Shown here: positions 16,348 to 25,163 of the stretch, one piece after another
How the letters are laid out: each line of letters starts with the position of its first letter
Position numbering within the stretch: position 1 is the first letter of the stretch
DNA from: Calditrichota bacterium
GTDB taxonomy: Bacteria > Zhuqueibacterota > Zhuqueibacteria > Residuimicrobiales > Krinioviventaceae
DNA length: 34,505 nt
Direction: 5' to 3'
Assembly: GCA_013152225.1 (NCBI GenBank)
Contig: JAADGR010000276.1
Span: forward strand, 1-34,505
The notes under the pieces: model-generated
What the model was told of the DNA's origin: nothing
Databases searched by the model: none
Seen by the model: only the letters and a program-made list of their open reading frames with translations
Program-made: the position numbers and the translations under genes

Positions 16348-17154
16348 TCAGGGGGCCTGAATGTCGTTGTGATGTTCATCCCAATATGCAGGATCGCCAT
16401 TGTTATAGCCGGGGACATGAAGGTATCCTGCAGTCGTTACTGCATCCCAAAAGATGGTCCATGTTAAATTCTCTGAATTGTCATAGAACATCATGGAACG
16501 GTCGGTATCCTTTACGACATAGCGAAGCGTGTCTCCCTTTTCGGCGTGGCCATCCCAAACATTGGCAAAAGCAAGATTCGCATCCTCCGCGCTATTATGT
16601 TCCCAATTAATCGTGAGCATTTTTTCTGCCGCGTCGGGTTTCTGCGGATTGTAAAAAGTCCATTGCCCTGAATTGTTGTCGGTATTTGTCCAGCCGTCGT
16701 ACCACTTAAATTTTGACAGCGCAGGGTTGAATTTTGGATTCGTCACGTACATCTCCCAGTTCACCCTTTTGGTGTTGACATCAACCCAGCCTGCCAAATC
16801 CGCTTCGTAAGTTGTCAATCCGATTGTCTGCTGATAAACCCAGTGAAATTTTGCGTCATCTTTCAGGGTCGGATTTTGTGAGATTGCCGCGGCAAACAGT
16901 GTGGTGGGAATGGCCATGTTGACGAAAACCAGTGAATTGACAAATGCCACACGTATGGCTGCGTTGTTGAAATTGTTTTGTGAAGTGGTTTCAGCCGGTT
17001 TGGCGAGGGTTTTACCGAATGTGGAAAGATCGACTGTCATGGAACCTGCGGGCGGTAGTGCCGGTTGCTGTGGCTGCTCTTCGTTAACCGGATTCTTGCT
17101 GCACGCAAGGAGAACAACCAGCGCCGCTAGTAGTGTGAGTGCTGTTGTTTTCAT
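16348..17154 (-). CDS. Hypothetical lipoprotein
   Basis: This 268-residue protein has a signal peptide ending in the lipobox LLAC (Cys18) and should be a lipoprotein. A Pro/Gln/Glu-rich linker (about 20-40) leads to a globular region from about 45. This is rich in Trp, Tyr and Asn, with several W-containing segments such as WVYQQT, WEMYVTNP and WTIFWDAV, which suggests a beta-sandwich. I recognise no family. The sequence reads as alternating strands, as in surface or solute-binding domains. The ATG at 17154 was chosen because GGAGG lies 5 bases upstream; a TTG start four codons earlier overlaps that site. The sulfatase lies upstream on the same strand beyond a repeat element, so the two are probably separate transcripts. 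Confidence 0.7.
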   Translation of the reverse strand: MKTTALTLLAALVVLLACSKNPVNEEQPQQPALPPAGSMTVDLSTFGKTLAKPAETTSQNNFNNAAIRVAFVNSLVFVNMAIPTTLFAAAISQNPTLKDDAKFHWVYQQTIGLTTYEADLAGWVDVNTKRVNWEMYVTNPKFNPALSKFKWYDGWTNTDNNSGQWTFYNPQKPDAAEKMLTINWEHNSAEDANLAFANVWDGHAEKGDTLRYVVKDTDRSMMFYDNSENLTWTIFWDAVTTAGYLHVPGYNNGDPAYWDEHHNDIQAP

Positions 17155-17267
17155 TTTAACCTCCAATTAAAAAGTGGATTGCTCAATGAATTGGAGGATT
17201 ATACCGGAAAACAAGAAAAAGGTTTGTGATGTACTGCAAAATATAAAAGATTTAAATCGAAGCGCCT

Positions 17268-17376
17268 GTCATCGCGAGGAGCGGAGCGACAGTTTACCCC
17301 GAATTATCGGGGAAGCGGTCTTTATAAAACAGGATGTTAGTCGACATCCAGATTGCTTCGCTTCGCTCGCAATGAC
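17268..17376. repeat. REP/MITE-like element with GTCATYGCGAG ends
   Basis: The left end is GTCATCGCGAGGAGCGGAGC. The right end, read on the other strand, is GTCATTGCGAGCGAAGCGAAGC. Elements of this type are widespread in bacteria and produce false peptides of the CHREERSDS...DCFASLAMT kind on translation, as seen here. It fills most of the gap between the lipoprotein and sulfatase genes. Confidence 0.8.
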
Positions 17377-17414
17377 ATGTCTAAAAAGTACATCTGCGTC
17401 GCGACGCCACTGCA

Positions 17415-18968
17415 TCATATATTTAGACATTTCTTTGCCAGTGCGCGTGCCTGCCCCGTTCCCATGCGTCCTTTGAATGTCTCGAACAATTCTTCCTCGG
17501 ACATGGTTTCGGCCATGTTTTTGAGCATTTTTTCCTGGGCATGAAAAGCGCGCAGCGTCAGCTCTTCGCTATCCACGAGTGAATTCAGAATCGCTTGCAG
17601 TTCGGCCTGAATCTCGGCTGTTTCCGGTTTACCTGTCAGGTTGTTGAACTCACCCGGATCTTCTTTGACATTGAACAACAGATCGTCGTACCAGGTGAAA
17701 TGGATATATTTCCAGTCACCTTTGCGGATCATAAAAGAGCCGGTGGGATTGCCTTCCGAATGGCATTCGCTAAAGGCATAGCCCGGATGATTGCCGCTTT
17801 TGCCGAACATCATGGGAATAAGACTGTGCCCGCGCAGAGGTGAAGCTGTTTTTGTTCGCGCCATTTCCAGTATTGTCGCCACAACATCGACGTGGGCCAC
17901 CGGCGTATCGATGGCCACGCCCTTTGGCAAGCCTGCACCGGCCATGACCAGCGGCACGCGCGCCGCCACATCGTACAAATTATTTTTATACCACAACCCG
18001 TGTTCGCCCAAAGATTCTCCATGATCCGAAGTATAAATGAAAAGCGTGTTTTTCAGTTCGCCGCTTCGCTCAAGTTCATCCCATATTTTGCCGATGTACT
18101 CATCCAGTTCGGTGATCATACCGTAATAACCGGCGCGGGCGCGGCGAATTCGGTCTTCGGGGATCGGCGTGGCAATACGTTTAAAACGGCGCAATTCCTG
18201 AAAATCCAGGTGCAGATTTTCCAGGTGCCCCGGCGGGATGTTTGGCATGTCCATGTTGTAAACAGGATACATGTCCCGGTATTTTTGCAGGGCAACGAAC
18301 TTTGGGTGCGGTTCTGTAAATCCAACGTACAATGCCCACGGCTTTTTGATCTCTTTTTTATCCTCTGTCAGGAAAGTGAGCGCAAGTTCCGCACGCGAAG
18401 CATCTTCATGGCGTTCTTCACGCGGATGACCGTCCACGCCGGGGCGTTCCCCCATACGATAGGCCACGGGCCGGCGGAAAAGTGAAGTAATGTCCGGGTT
18501 ATGACGATGGCCATGGGTTGTTTCGATTTCTTCAAATCCCATATCGAAATCATCGTTCAGGTCCAGCTTGCCGATGGCCCGGCAATAATAGCCTGCATTT
18601 TTCAGAACAAGCCCCCACGTCGGATGACTACCGTCCCATACCGTCGAATTACAAAATGAATTGCAATCCGAGGCAAACATACCGGTCATCATGCCGGTAC
18701 GTCCCGGCACGCAGACAGGGTGACCGGTGTAAGCGCTGGTGAATGCTACGCCTTGTTTGGCGATCCGATCCAGATTTGGTGTTTTGACAATGTCATGTCC
18801 GGCGTAGCCGGTGTATTTGTAGCTGTGCTGATCGGAACTGATAAAAACAATGTTTGGTCTTTTGCGCGGTTTGGCTTGCGCGTCGTGACCGGCGCCCATA
18901 GCAACCGTTGCGGCACCCAGACTAGCGGTGAAGCGTTTTGCAAAATCTCTTCGCGTTAATTCGGACAT
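17415..18968 (-). CDS. Tat-exported sulfatase (alkaline-phosphatase superfamily)
   Basis: The 517-residue product hydrolyses sulfate esters. The N terminus has a twin-arginine motif (RRDFAKRF, 6-13) and a hydrophobic segment ending near AQA (30-32), so it should be exported folded by Tat. Cys86 in CVPGR fits the C-x-P-x-R sulfatase signature and should become formylglycine. Metal ligands include Asp46 in ISSDQH and Asp315-His316 in YTSDHGESLGEHG. The length and architecture match type I sulfatases. GGGAG precedes the ATG. No formylglycine-generating enzyme lies nearby. The substrate could be a sulfated polysaccharide or a choline-sulfate-type ester; it cannot be named from sequence. Confidence 0.92.
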   Translation of the reverse strand: MSELTRRDFAKRFTASLGAATVAMGAGHDAQAKPRKRPNIVFISSDQHSYKYTGYAGHDIVKTPNLDRIAKQGVAFTSAYTGHPVCVPGRTGMMTGMFASDCNSFCNSTVWDGSHPTWGLVLKNAGYYCRAIGKLDLNDDFDMGFEEIETTHGHRHNPDITSLFRRPVAYRMGERPGVDGHPREERHEDASRAELALTFLTEDKKEIKKPWALYVGFTEPHPKFVALQKYRDMYPVYNMDMPNIPPGHLENLHLDFQELRRFKRIATPIPEDRIRRARAGYYGMITELDEYIGKIWDELERSGELKNTLFIYTSDHGESLGEHGLWYKNNLYDVAARVPLVMAGAGLPKGVAIDTPVAHVDVVATILEMARTKTASPLRGHSLIPMMFGKSGNHPGYAFSECHSEGNPTGSFMIRKGDWKYIHFTWYDDLLFNVKEDPGEFNNLTGKPETAEIQAELQAILNSLVDSEELTLRAFHAQEKMLKNMAETMSEEELFETFKGRMGTGQARALAKKCLNI

Positions 18969-19154
18969 TTTTAATCTCCCTGATTTATTCTTTGAGACCT
19001 CAAGTCAATGTCCCATTTCCATCCCGGATCGGACAGACAGCAAAACGATTTTCTCCCTTTCAGGCATTGAAAATATAGGATAATTGGATTGAAAATTCCA
19101 GGTAATTTTTCGGGGTGGTTTAAAGTTTGAATGCGAATACCCAAGAGGACGGCT

Positions 19155-19706
19155 TTATCCTTCGTTTTTCAAAACGGGATTGTTTTCAAGTAAAGCGGAA
19201 ATCTCCCTGATAATACTGCGTCCGCGTTCTTTTGCATACATTTGCCGCATTTTTTTATGTATATCCATTTTATCCGTTTTTCCGGCTTTGATTTGCTCCC
19301 GCTGTTTTTCATAAAACGCCTGAATTTCAGCAGGGCGGGGGCCCCAGTTACCAATCTCTTGAAATGTCCGGTTGTAAAAGATGAGCTTGGGAATGGCTCG
19401 TCCACCGTTCGTTAAATAGTTGTCCATTATTTCCAGGTTCTCATCTCTTTCGAGAATGCGCATTTTTATCCCGTCATGACTTTCGCTCCATTTCTGCAGC
19501 ACAGGCAGGACGGTTACAGAATCCGGGCATTTGATTTCTGTTAGTACAAGAATATTTAGTTTTCCCAGTTTTTTTAAGAGTTGCGAATCACGTTCGGTAA
19601 TTAAAGTCCTTTTATAATGATGTTCGTACAATTCTGCATATTCATCTGCATCTTGTAAAAAATTATGATATGACTTGCCCGAGAGAAATCTTTCCTCATT
19701 TACCAT
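19155..19706 (-). CDS. Thioredoxin-like protein with a CPDS active site
   Basis: This 183-residue protein of the thioredoxin fold has the strand NILVLTEIKCPDS (51-63) followed by VLPVLQKW, and a cis-proline loop AIPKLIF (Pro106). It resembles the Thioredoxin_9-type family, in which the motif often reads WCGD. Here the site is Cys60-Pro-Asp-Ser63, so the resolving cysteine is absent. It could still act as a monothiol isomerase or glutathione-type enzyme, or bind without redox chemistry. No signal peptide is seen. The start at 19706 was chosen because AGGAAGAG lies just upstream; a longer frame to 19751 lacks a ribosome-binding site. It stands alone on this strand. Confidence 0.8.
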   Translation of the reverse strand: MVNEERFLSGKSYHNFLQDADEYAELYEHHYKRTLITERDSQLLKKLGKLNILVLTEIKCPDSVTVLPVLQKWSESHDGIKMRILERDENLEIMDNYLTNGGRAIPKLIFYNRTFQEIGNWGPRPAEIQAFYEKQREQIKAGKTDKMDIHKKMRQMYAKERGRSIIREISALLENNPVLKNEG

Positions 19707-20406
19707 TTGCTCTTCCTTTTCGTTAGCCCGGGATAAATTTTCCATTATCAATGTTAGGTCACGATGCCGTTTATCCTCGATCGACGCTATCTATTTGGAT
19801 GATTGGCTCGCTTAAAGGATTCGGGGATTCTGTTCAATTTTTAATAATACTGATTCGGTAAAATGAGAATAATTGCAGGTAAGGAATTAGAGAATGAGCA
19901 TAGGTACTGTGTCAGGGGTTACAGATGATAGTACTGGAGAATTCACAGGTTTGTGCGATGAAAATGAAGGTCGGATTGTACGCCACAGCCTGCACCCCAA
20001 CCGGTAGTCTTTTCTTCCCCATGGTTTTGTCCACTATCGCAAAAAATCTTGTTCTTCAGTCTCAATCCAGTTTCAATCCTGGGGTTCTTTCCGACAGCAT
20101 ACTATCTCGAATGTTGATTTATATAAAGTTACGCTCGGGGATACGATAATCTCCGTTTTTGTATTGTTTGGCAGGTAGTTTTTTATTGCTTTTTCTTTCA
20201 AAAAGTTTAAAAAAACAAGAGTAAAGTGTTGTATTTTAAAGGAACTATGTTGTATACGATTTACTTGGCTTTTGAGTATACTGTTTTTCTGTATCGTACC
20301 ATTATTATTGTTCTCAGCTTTGATATAATATTCATTTAATTTGAAAAAAGCAAGAACTAAAGTGACATCACTTGTTATTTGATAAGCAGGGAGTGCTGGC
20401 AGGTAT

Positions 20407-20436
20407 AAAAAAAGGCAGCCAAAGCCGCCTTTTTTT
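20407..20436. terminator. Bidirectional rho-independent terminator
   Basis: AAAAAAAGGC-AGCCAAAGCC-GCCTTTTTTT has a GC stem flanked by A and T runs, so it works on either strand. On the minus strand it would end transcripts of the lytic transglycosylase gene after passing the inverted-repeat element. Confidence 0.8.
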
Positions 20437-20441
20437 AAAAA

Positions 20442-20586
20442 AATATGATTATGCAGATATTTCAGCTAGTGCAAAATTGCGGTAATAATCGGAGTGCAAT
20501 CCCTTTATGGATTGCACTGCGGCGCATAAAGGCGCCGCACTCCTTGCCGAAAAGATGTTTAGCTGAGGCATTTGCATAATCATATT
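20442..20586. mobile_element. MITE-like element with 27-bp terminal inverted repeats enclosing the GAGTGCA core, copy B
   Basis: Terminal repeats AATATGATTATGCA... (20442-20468) and its complement (20559-20586) match at 23 of 27 positions. Inside is the 52-bp two-hairpin core (20492-20543), homologous to 2607-2658. The outer repeats differ completely from those around copy A. No transposase is encoded. Confidence 0.75.
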
Positions 20587-20602
20587 AAAAAAATTGCAGA
20601 GG

Positions 20603-21298
20603 CTACATTCGATCCTCGAGCCTGAATTCCTTGTAAAGTTTCATCACTGCCGGGACATAAGCACGGGTTTCGGCATATAAAATTTTGTTGTTGCGATTAG
20701 CGGCCAGCCACATTTCCGCGCGTTTCGGGCCGCCATTGTACGCGGCCAGGCCGCCGTCCTTTTCGTACATTTTAACCATTTCGCTCAGGTAACGGCAGCC
20801 AAGACGAATATTAATTATCGGATCAAACAACATATCCGACGATATCCATTCCAATCCCTCTTCTACTGCAAGAAATGCACCGGTCGTCGGCATGACCTGC
20901 ATTAGCCCCATTGCCCCTACTTTTGAAGTTATTTTCGGATCCCAGGTTTTGGCGCTTTCGTGGGTAATCGTAGCGCAAATGAAATCAATGTTGAGATTAG
21001 GGTATTTGCGACTCATAACATAGATTTCATTTGCTATCGCGGTCTCTGTTTTTTCGTCTATTTTTTTATTATATCGGGATATAATATCCACTATTTTGGC
21101 GATACTTGTTTGGCGTTCCTTGTCAATAGATGCGACTATTTTTTGCTCATAAACCGACTGTGAGAGCTGATGCAAATTATTCTCAGGTGCTACAACATAT
21201 TGATTATAGACGAAACCACAAGAGGCCAGGCCGAGAATTATGAATATGAAAAACAAAGCAATCTTTATTTTCATACTCCCTCTTTTTTGTGGTTGCAT
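20603..21298 (-). CDS. Lytic transglycosylase (SLT, GH23), lipoprotein
   Basis: This 231-residue cell-envelope enzyme cleaves peptidoglycan between MurNAc and GlcNAc with formation of 1,6-anhydro-MurNAc. The N terminus is a signal peptide with the lipobox LASC (Cys27), so it should be anchored in a membrane. A helical stretch (about 45-100) precedes the SLT domain. The catalytic Glu114 lies in ITHESAKTWDPKI, followed by GAMGLMQVMPTTG (128-140), AYNGG and the ETRAYVPAV motif. The start at 21298 has GGAGG five bases upstream. An ATG at 21274 with GAGGGAG close by is a second choice, and one at 21325 is unlikely. The gene is monocistronic, with a terminator 170 bases beyond its end. Confidence 0.92.
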   Translation of the reverse strand: MQPQKRGSMKIKIALFFIFIILGLASCGFVYNQYVVAPENNLHQLSQSVYEQKIVASIDKERQTSIAKIVDIISRYNKKIDEKTETAIANEIYVMSRKYPNLNIDFICATITHESAKTWDPKITSKVGAMGLMQVMPTTGAFLAVEEGLEWISSDMLFDPIINIRLGCRYLSEMVKMYEKDGGLAAYNGGPKRAEMWLAANRNNKILYAETRAYVPAVMKLYKEFRLEDRM

Positions 21299-21928
21299 TA
21301 TTTCCTCCAATGGAATTTGTGGCATTTAAAATAAAGAATCTAACAAAATCTACGCTGTTTCCATTCCCCGTAGCATGATTTTAGTCACAAAACGTTTCTT
21401 TCACAAAACGAGCATAACCTGATTAGAAAAGGACTTTATCGATAACCAATCAAATAAAAGCAGTCGGCCAACTCTCTTATTTAAAGAACAGACAACTTTT
21501 GTGCCATTGGATGCTTTTTACGTCCTCTGATGGTAAAAAACGAATGCGAAAGATCAATTTTATTTGTAATAAAATCAAGGTTCCCGGTAAAAAATCTTGA
21601 GAAAGAAATAACTGTCGGAAAGGAGATTCAATTTTTCGAGGTTTCTTGACCAATTCCTGTCCCAAACGTGGCATATTTTACCCATCTACTGTTCATATTG
21701 AAACATAGTGCATCAATTTGTTCAACTCTTTTTTTTTCCGTGTTGAGGAGAATCTTTTTGTATGAGCAATTCCTGTTGACAATGACCTAAATCTTTTGTA
21801 AAATCTGTTGTTTAAATTAATCTTGGCCAAAATTCCGTTATTCCTTCCTTAACCTTTAAAACACAATAAAACAGTCGATTCAAAGCTTTCGACGAATACA
21901 TCCAAATTGAATACACAAAGGAGAGATT
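21299..21928. other. AT-rich intergenic region before pckG
   Basis: This 630-bp region lies between the divergent lytic transglycosylase and PEP carboxykinase genes. Apart from the clear promoter at 21776-21804, nothing coding or structural is convincing. The transcribed leader of about 115 bases (from near 21811 to 21928) is long enough for post-transcriptional control, but I recognise no riboswitch in it. Confidence 0.55.
21776..21804 (+). promoter_or_regulatory. Sigma-70-type promoter of PEP carboxykinase
   Basis: TTGACA (21776-21781) and TAAAAT (21799-21804) are separated by exactly 17 bases, predicting a start near 21811 and a leader of about 118 bases. The layout is the same as at dctP. 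Confidence 0.82.
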
Positions 21929-23728
21929 ATGACTGAAAATAAAAAACTAAAAAAATGGGTAGAGGAAATGGCTGAAATGTGCCGGCCCGATCAGATATAC
22001 TGGTGTGATGGTTCCCAGGAAGAATATGATCGCCTTTGCGATGAAGCTGTAGCCCGTGGTTCCTTTATCAAATTGAACGAAGAAAAAAGACCCGGCAGTT
22101 ACCTCGTGCGCTCTGATCCTGCCGATGTTGCCCGCGTCGAGGGCAGGACTTTTATTTGCTCGAAAAGAGAAGAAGACGCAGGACCAACCAATAACTGGAT
22201 GGACCCTGAGAAAATGAAGGACACACTTCGTGGACATTTTAAAGCAAGCATGAAGGGTCGCACCATGTATGTAATCCCGTACAGCATGGGCCCCCTGGGT
22301 TCGGAAATATCGCATATCGGCATTGAACTTACCGATTCGATTTATGTTGTGACCAACATGCGTATTATGACGCGCATGGGTCAGGCGGTTCTCGATGTCT
22401 TGGGCGCTGAAGGCGATTTTGTCAAATGCCTGCATTCCGTAGGTGCACCTTTGGCAGAAGGGGAAAAGGATGTTCCCTGGCCCTGCGATGCAAACAATAA
22501 ATTCATTAGTCATTTCCCGGAAGAAAAAGCAATCTGGTCTTATGGCAGTGGTTACGGCGGCAATGCCCTGTTGGGGAAAAAATGTTTTGCTTTGCGCATT
22601 GCTTCGGCAATGGCGAAAGAACAGGGCTGGATGGCGGAGCACATGCTCATTCTGGGTATTACTTCTCCTGAAGGCGAGAAAAAATATATTGCCGCAGCGT
22701 TTCCCAGCGCGTGCGGTAAAACGAATCTGGCCATGCTTATTCCTACTCTGCCGGGTTGGAAAGTGGAAACAGTCGGCGATGACATCGCCTGGATGGCTTT
22801 TGGCAAAGACGGCCGACTCTACGCCGTCAATCCCGAGGCAGGTTTCTTTGGCGTGGCTCCCGGTACTTCAATGGAATCGAATCCGAATGCCATGCTTTCT
22901 TTGACCAAAAACTCAATTTTTACAAATGTAGCCATGACCCCCGACGGCGATGTTTGGTGGGAAGGCATGACAGACGAACCACCGGCAAAATTAACGAGCT
23001 GGATTGGCGAGGAGTGGACGCCGGATTCGGACAAACTTTCATCCCATCCCAATGCACGTTTCACCGCACCGGCAGCACAATGCCCGGTCATCGATCCGAA
23101 CTGGGAAAATCCTACCGGCGTTCCGATTTCCGCCATTCTTTTTGGAGGACGAAGGCCGAGTGTCATTCCGCTGATTCATCAGGCTTTAAGCTGGCAGCAC
23201 GGGACATTTCTCGGATCCATTGTTTCTTCGGAACGAACCGCCGCTGCTGCAGGAAAAGTTGGCGTTCTTCGCCGCGATCCCATGGCCATGCTGCCGTTCT
23301 GTGGATACAACATGGGTGATTATTTCAGCCATTGGCTTTCCATTGAAGGGAGAACGACTCCCGACAAGCTGCCAAAGATATTCTATGTGAATTGGTTTCG
23401 CAAAGATGCGGAAGGTAACTGGTTGTGGCCCGGATATGGCGAAAACAGCCGCGTGCTCAAATGGGTTTTCGAGCGTTGCAATGGTTCCGGGAATGCGGTT
23501 GAAACCCCCATTGGAAATGTGCCTGCTTTGGATGCTGTCGATCGGACCGGCCTCGATATTTCAGATCAGGAAATGGCCGCGCTTTTAACTGTCGATCCTG
23601 AATTGTGGTTGAAGGAAGTGGAAAGTATCAGGGAACATTACAAAACCTTCGGAGACAAACTCCCTCAGGGATTAAAAGATGAACTTTCCTCGCTGGAAGA
23701 TCGACTTTTGCAGGCTGTGAAAAAGTAA
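21929..23728 (+). CDS. pckG: Phosphoenolpyruvate carboxykinase (GTP)
   Basis: The 599-residue product interconverts oxaloacetate and PEP with GTP/GDP and CO2, linking the C4 acids to gluconeogenesis or, in anaerobes, to CO2 fixation. The P-loop FPSACGKTN (258-266, with hyper-reactive Cys262 and Lys264) is the GTP-enzyme form, unlike the ATP-enzyme sequence. GDDIAWM (283-289) is the metal-binding kinase-2 motif. [15 protein letters not shown] (308-322) is also family-specific. The length is normal. The ribosome-binding site AAGGAGAG lies just before the ATG. The gene has its own promoter and a hairpin after the stop codon, so it is monocistronic. Confidence 0.97.
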   Translation: MTENKKLKKWVEEMAEMCRPDQIYWCDGSQEEYDRLCDEAVARGSFIKLNEEKRPGSYLVRSDPADVARVEGRTFICSKREEDAGPTNNWMDPEKMKDTLRGHFKASMKGRTMYVIPYSMGPLGSEISHIGIELTDSIYVVTNMRIMTRMGQAVLDVLGAEGDFVKCLHSVGAPLAEGEKDVPWPCDANNKFISHFPEEKAIWSYGSGYGGNALLGKKCFALRIASAMAKEQGWMAEHMLILGITSPEGEKKYIAAAFPSACGKTNLAMLIPTLPGWKVETVGDDIAWMAFGKDGRLYAVNPEAGFFGVAPGTSMESNPNAMLSLTKNSIFTNVAMTPDGDVWWEGMTDEPPAKLTSWIGEEWTPDSDKLSSHPNARFTAPAAQCPVIDPNWENPTGVPISAILFGGRRPSVIPLIHQALSWQHGTFLGSIVSSERTAAAAGKVGVLRRDPMAMLPFCGYNMGDYFSHWLSIEGRTTPDKLPKIFYVNWFRKDAEGNWLWPGYGENSRVLKWVFERCNGSGNAVETPIGNVPALDAVDRTGLDISDQEMAALLTVDPELWLKEVESIREHYKTFGDKLPQGLKDELSSLEDRLLQAVKK

Positions 23729-23789
23729 AACTCGTACGAAATAAAATCAACCGTTTTGTAACGTTCAGGAAACTTTAATTTCCAGACTT

Positions 23790-23820
23790 CAAAGGTCTCT
23801 CAGACCTTTGAGGTCTTTTC
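23790..23820 (+). terminator. Terminator after pckG
   Basis: CAAAGGTCT-CTC-AGACCTTTG is a perfect nine-pair stem followed by AGGTCTTTTC, a broken T-run. Confidence 0.7.
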
Positions 23821-23855
23821 TGTATACTGCTAACTGAGCAATGCGAAGCCGACTC

Positions 23856-23944
23856 GTCATTCAGTAAGAATCTTGTTGGCTGGACAATTAAATAATAGAA
23901 CCACCAATTCCAGCGTTTTCCCGACAAGATTCCTTCTGAATGAC
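23856..23944. mobile_element. MITE-like palindromic element, copy 2
   Basis: This 89-bp element has near-complementary ends: GTCATTCAGTAAGAATCTTG at the left, and GTCATTCAGAAGGAATCTTG at the right when read on the other strand. Twenty of the first 24 positions match. Its reverse complement aligns along its whole length with 1030-1112. It lies between pckG and the end of the signalling operon. Confidence 0.8.
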
Positions 23945-24024
23945 ACGCTGCGTTCTGTTACATCTTTTAATTCTCAAATGAACAAAGGTGAACCCCCGCG
24001 ACATTAAAAGTTTCTCATATAAAA

Positions 24025-25149
24025 TCAGGTTTGCTGCCTTTGCGAACCATTCGCCGGCAATTGAATCCTGAACGAACTTCCTTCACCAACCCGGCTTTCC
24101 ACGACAAGTTTTCCGCCATGCTTTTCAACAAATTCTTTGCAGAGAATGAGTCCCAGGCCGCTGCCTTTTTCTCCCGCTGTTCCCACAGTGGAAATTTTAT
24201 CGGCTACGGAAAAAAGCTTGGGGATCATTTCAGGTGCTATACCAACACCCGTATCATTCACGCTAATTTCTACAGTCCCGTCCGTCTTTTGGGTTGCCAC
24301 TGTTATCTCCCCTCCGCTGGGAGTGAATTTCAGCGCATTGATCAGCAAATTTCTGATCACGAGATCTATCATATCTTTGTCGATTTTAATTTCTCCCGTA
24401 AAATCAAGCCTGGGTTTTAAGGATATTTTTTTATTCTCCGCAGTTTCAGTCAATAATCCGAGATTGGTTTTAATCATTTTCCCGACTGCAACCATTTCGG
24501 GACTGAATTGAATTGTTCCCGTCTGGGAACGGGACCATTGCAAAAGATTATCCAGCAATTCTCTTGTGGAATCGGACGTTTCCTTCAACGATTCCAGCAG
24601 TTCGTCGATTTCTTCTTTTGGAATTTCTCCAAAGTATTTTGAAATGAGTGAAATGAATGCAGAAATTGTTGCAAAGGGGCTTCTTAAATCATGAGCGATG
24701 ATGGAGAAAAACATATCCTTTGTCGCCACAAGCTCCTGAAGCTTTTCTCGTGAGCGTTTGAGTTCGACGTGCGTTTTGACCCTTGCCAGCAATTCGGTGG
24801 CATTGAAAGGCTTGGTCACATAATCGACCGCACCCAACTCAAACCCATTGACCACATCTTCAATTTCAGTTTTTGCTGTCAGAAAAATGACGGGAATGTC
24901 CTTTGCCTTCTCATCCGCTTTGAGTCTTTTGCAGACCTCGAAGCCGTCGAGTTCGGGCATCATAACGTCGAGCAAAATCAGGTCGGGTGAAATATTATTG
25001 ATGTTTTCAAGCGCCTGCTTGCCGTTGGTAGCAAATGCAATTTTATAGTTTTGCCGCTTGAGAATTGTACCCAATACTTGCAAGTTTTTTGCAACGTCAT
25101 CGACAATAAATATCAGTGCTTTATCATCGTTTTCTACCCTGCTTTCCAT
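24025..25149 (-). CDS. Receiver-histidine kinase protein
   Basis: This 374-residue cytoplasmic signalling protein carries an N-terminal receiver domain (about 11-128) with phospho-acceptor Asp61, DVMMPELDG and the conserved VTKPF. A histidine kinase follows, with the H-box IIAHDLRSP (His153), the N-box NLLINALKFTPSGG, DTGVGI and GSGLGL. This order, receiver first, is typical of proteins that accept phosphate from a hybrid kinase and pass it on. It has no membrane segment and no DNA-binding output. The larger hybrid kinase gene ends 14 bases upstream, so the two are co-transcribed and probably form a relay. The final regulator is not in the window. Confidence 0.92.
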   Translation of the reverse strand: MESRVENDDKALIFIVDDVAKNLQVLGTILKRQNYKIAFATNGKQALENINNISPDLILLDVMMPELDGFEVCKRLKADEKAKDIPVIFLTAKTEIEDVVNGFELGAVDYVTKPFNATELLARVKTHVELKRSREKLQELVATKDMFFSIIAHDLRSPFATISAFISLISKYFGEIPKEEIDELLESLKETSDSTRELLDNLLQWSRSQTGTIQFSPEMVAVGKMIKTNLGLLTETAENKKISLKPRLDFTGEIKIDKDMIDLVIRNLLINALKFTPSGGEITVATQKTDGTVEISVNDTGVGIAPEMIPKLFSVADKISTVGTAGEKGSGLGLILCKEFVEKHGGKLVVESRVGEGSSFRIQLPANGSQRQQT

Positions 25150-25163
25150 TTTACAACTCCATT

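Larger units (their letters stand above)
19707..20602. other. Long intergenic region with a terminator and a MITE-like element
   Basis: About 900 bp are without a convincing gene. A 74-codon frame at 19925-20149 (plus) has no ribosome-binding site or recognisable family and is probably chance. The stretch 20150-20400 is AT-rich and shows no clear signal. The right part holds a bidirectional terminator (20407-20436) and a 145-bp inverted-repeat element (20442-20586). Confidence 0.6.

Noticed and set aside
17174-17476. A 100-codon plus-strand frame before the sulfatase end
   Set aside because: Most of it is the translation of a REP-like element (CHREERSDS...CFASLAMT pattern), a known source of false genes.
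19925-20149. A 74-codon plus-strand frame in the long gap
   Set aside because: It has no ribosome-binding site, no family, and composition like the flanking non-coding DNA. I kept it only as a remark on the gap.
21947-22642. A 231-codon minus-strand frame opposite pckG
   Set aside because: It is a shadow of the PEP carboxykinase gene without any domain signal.
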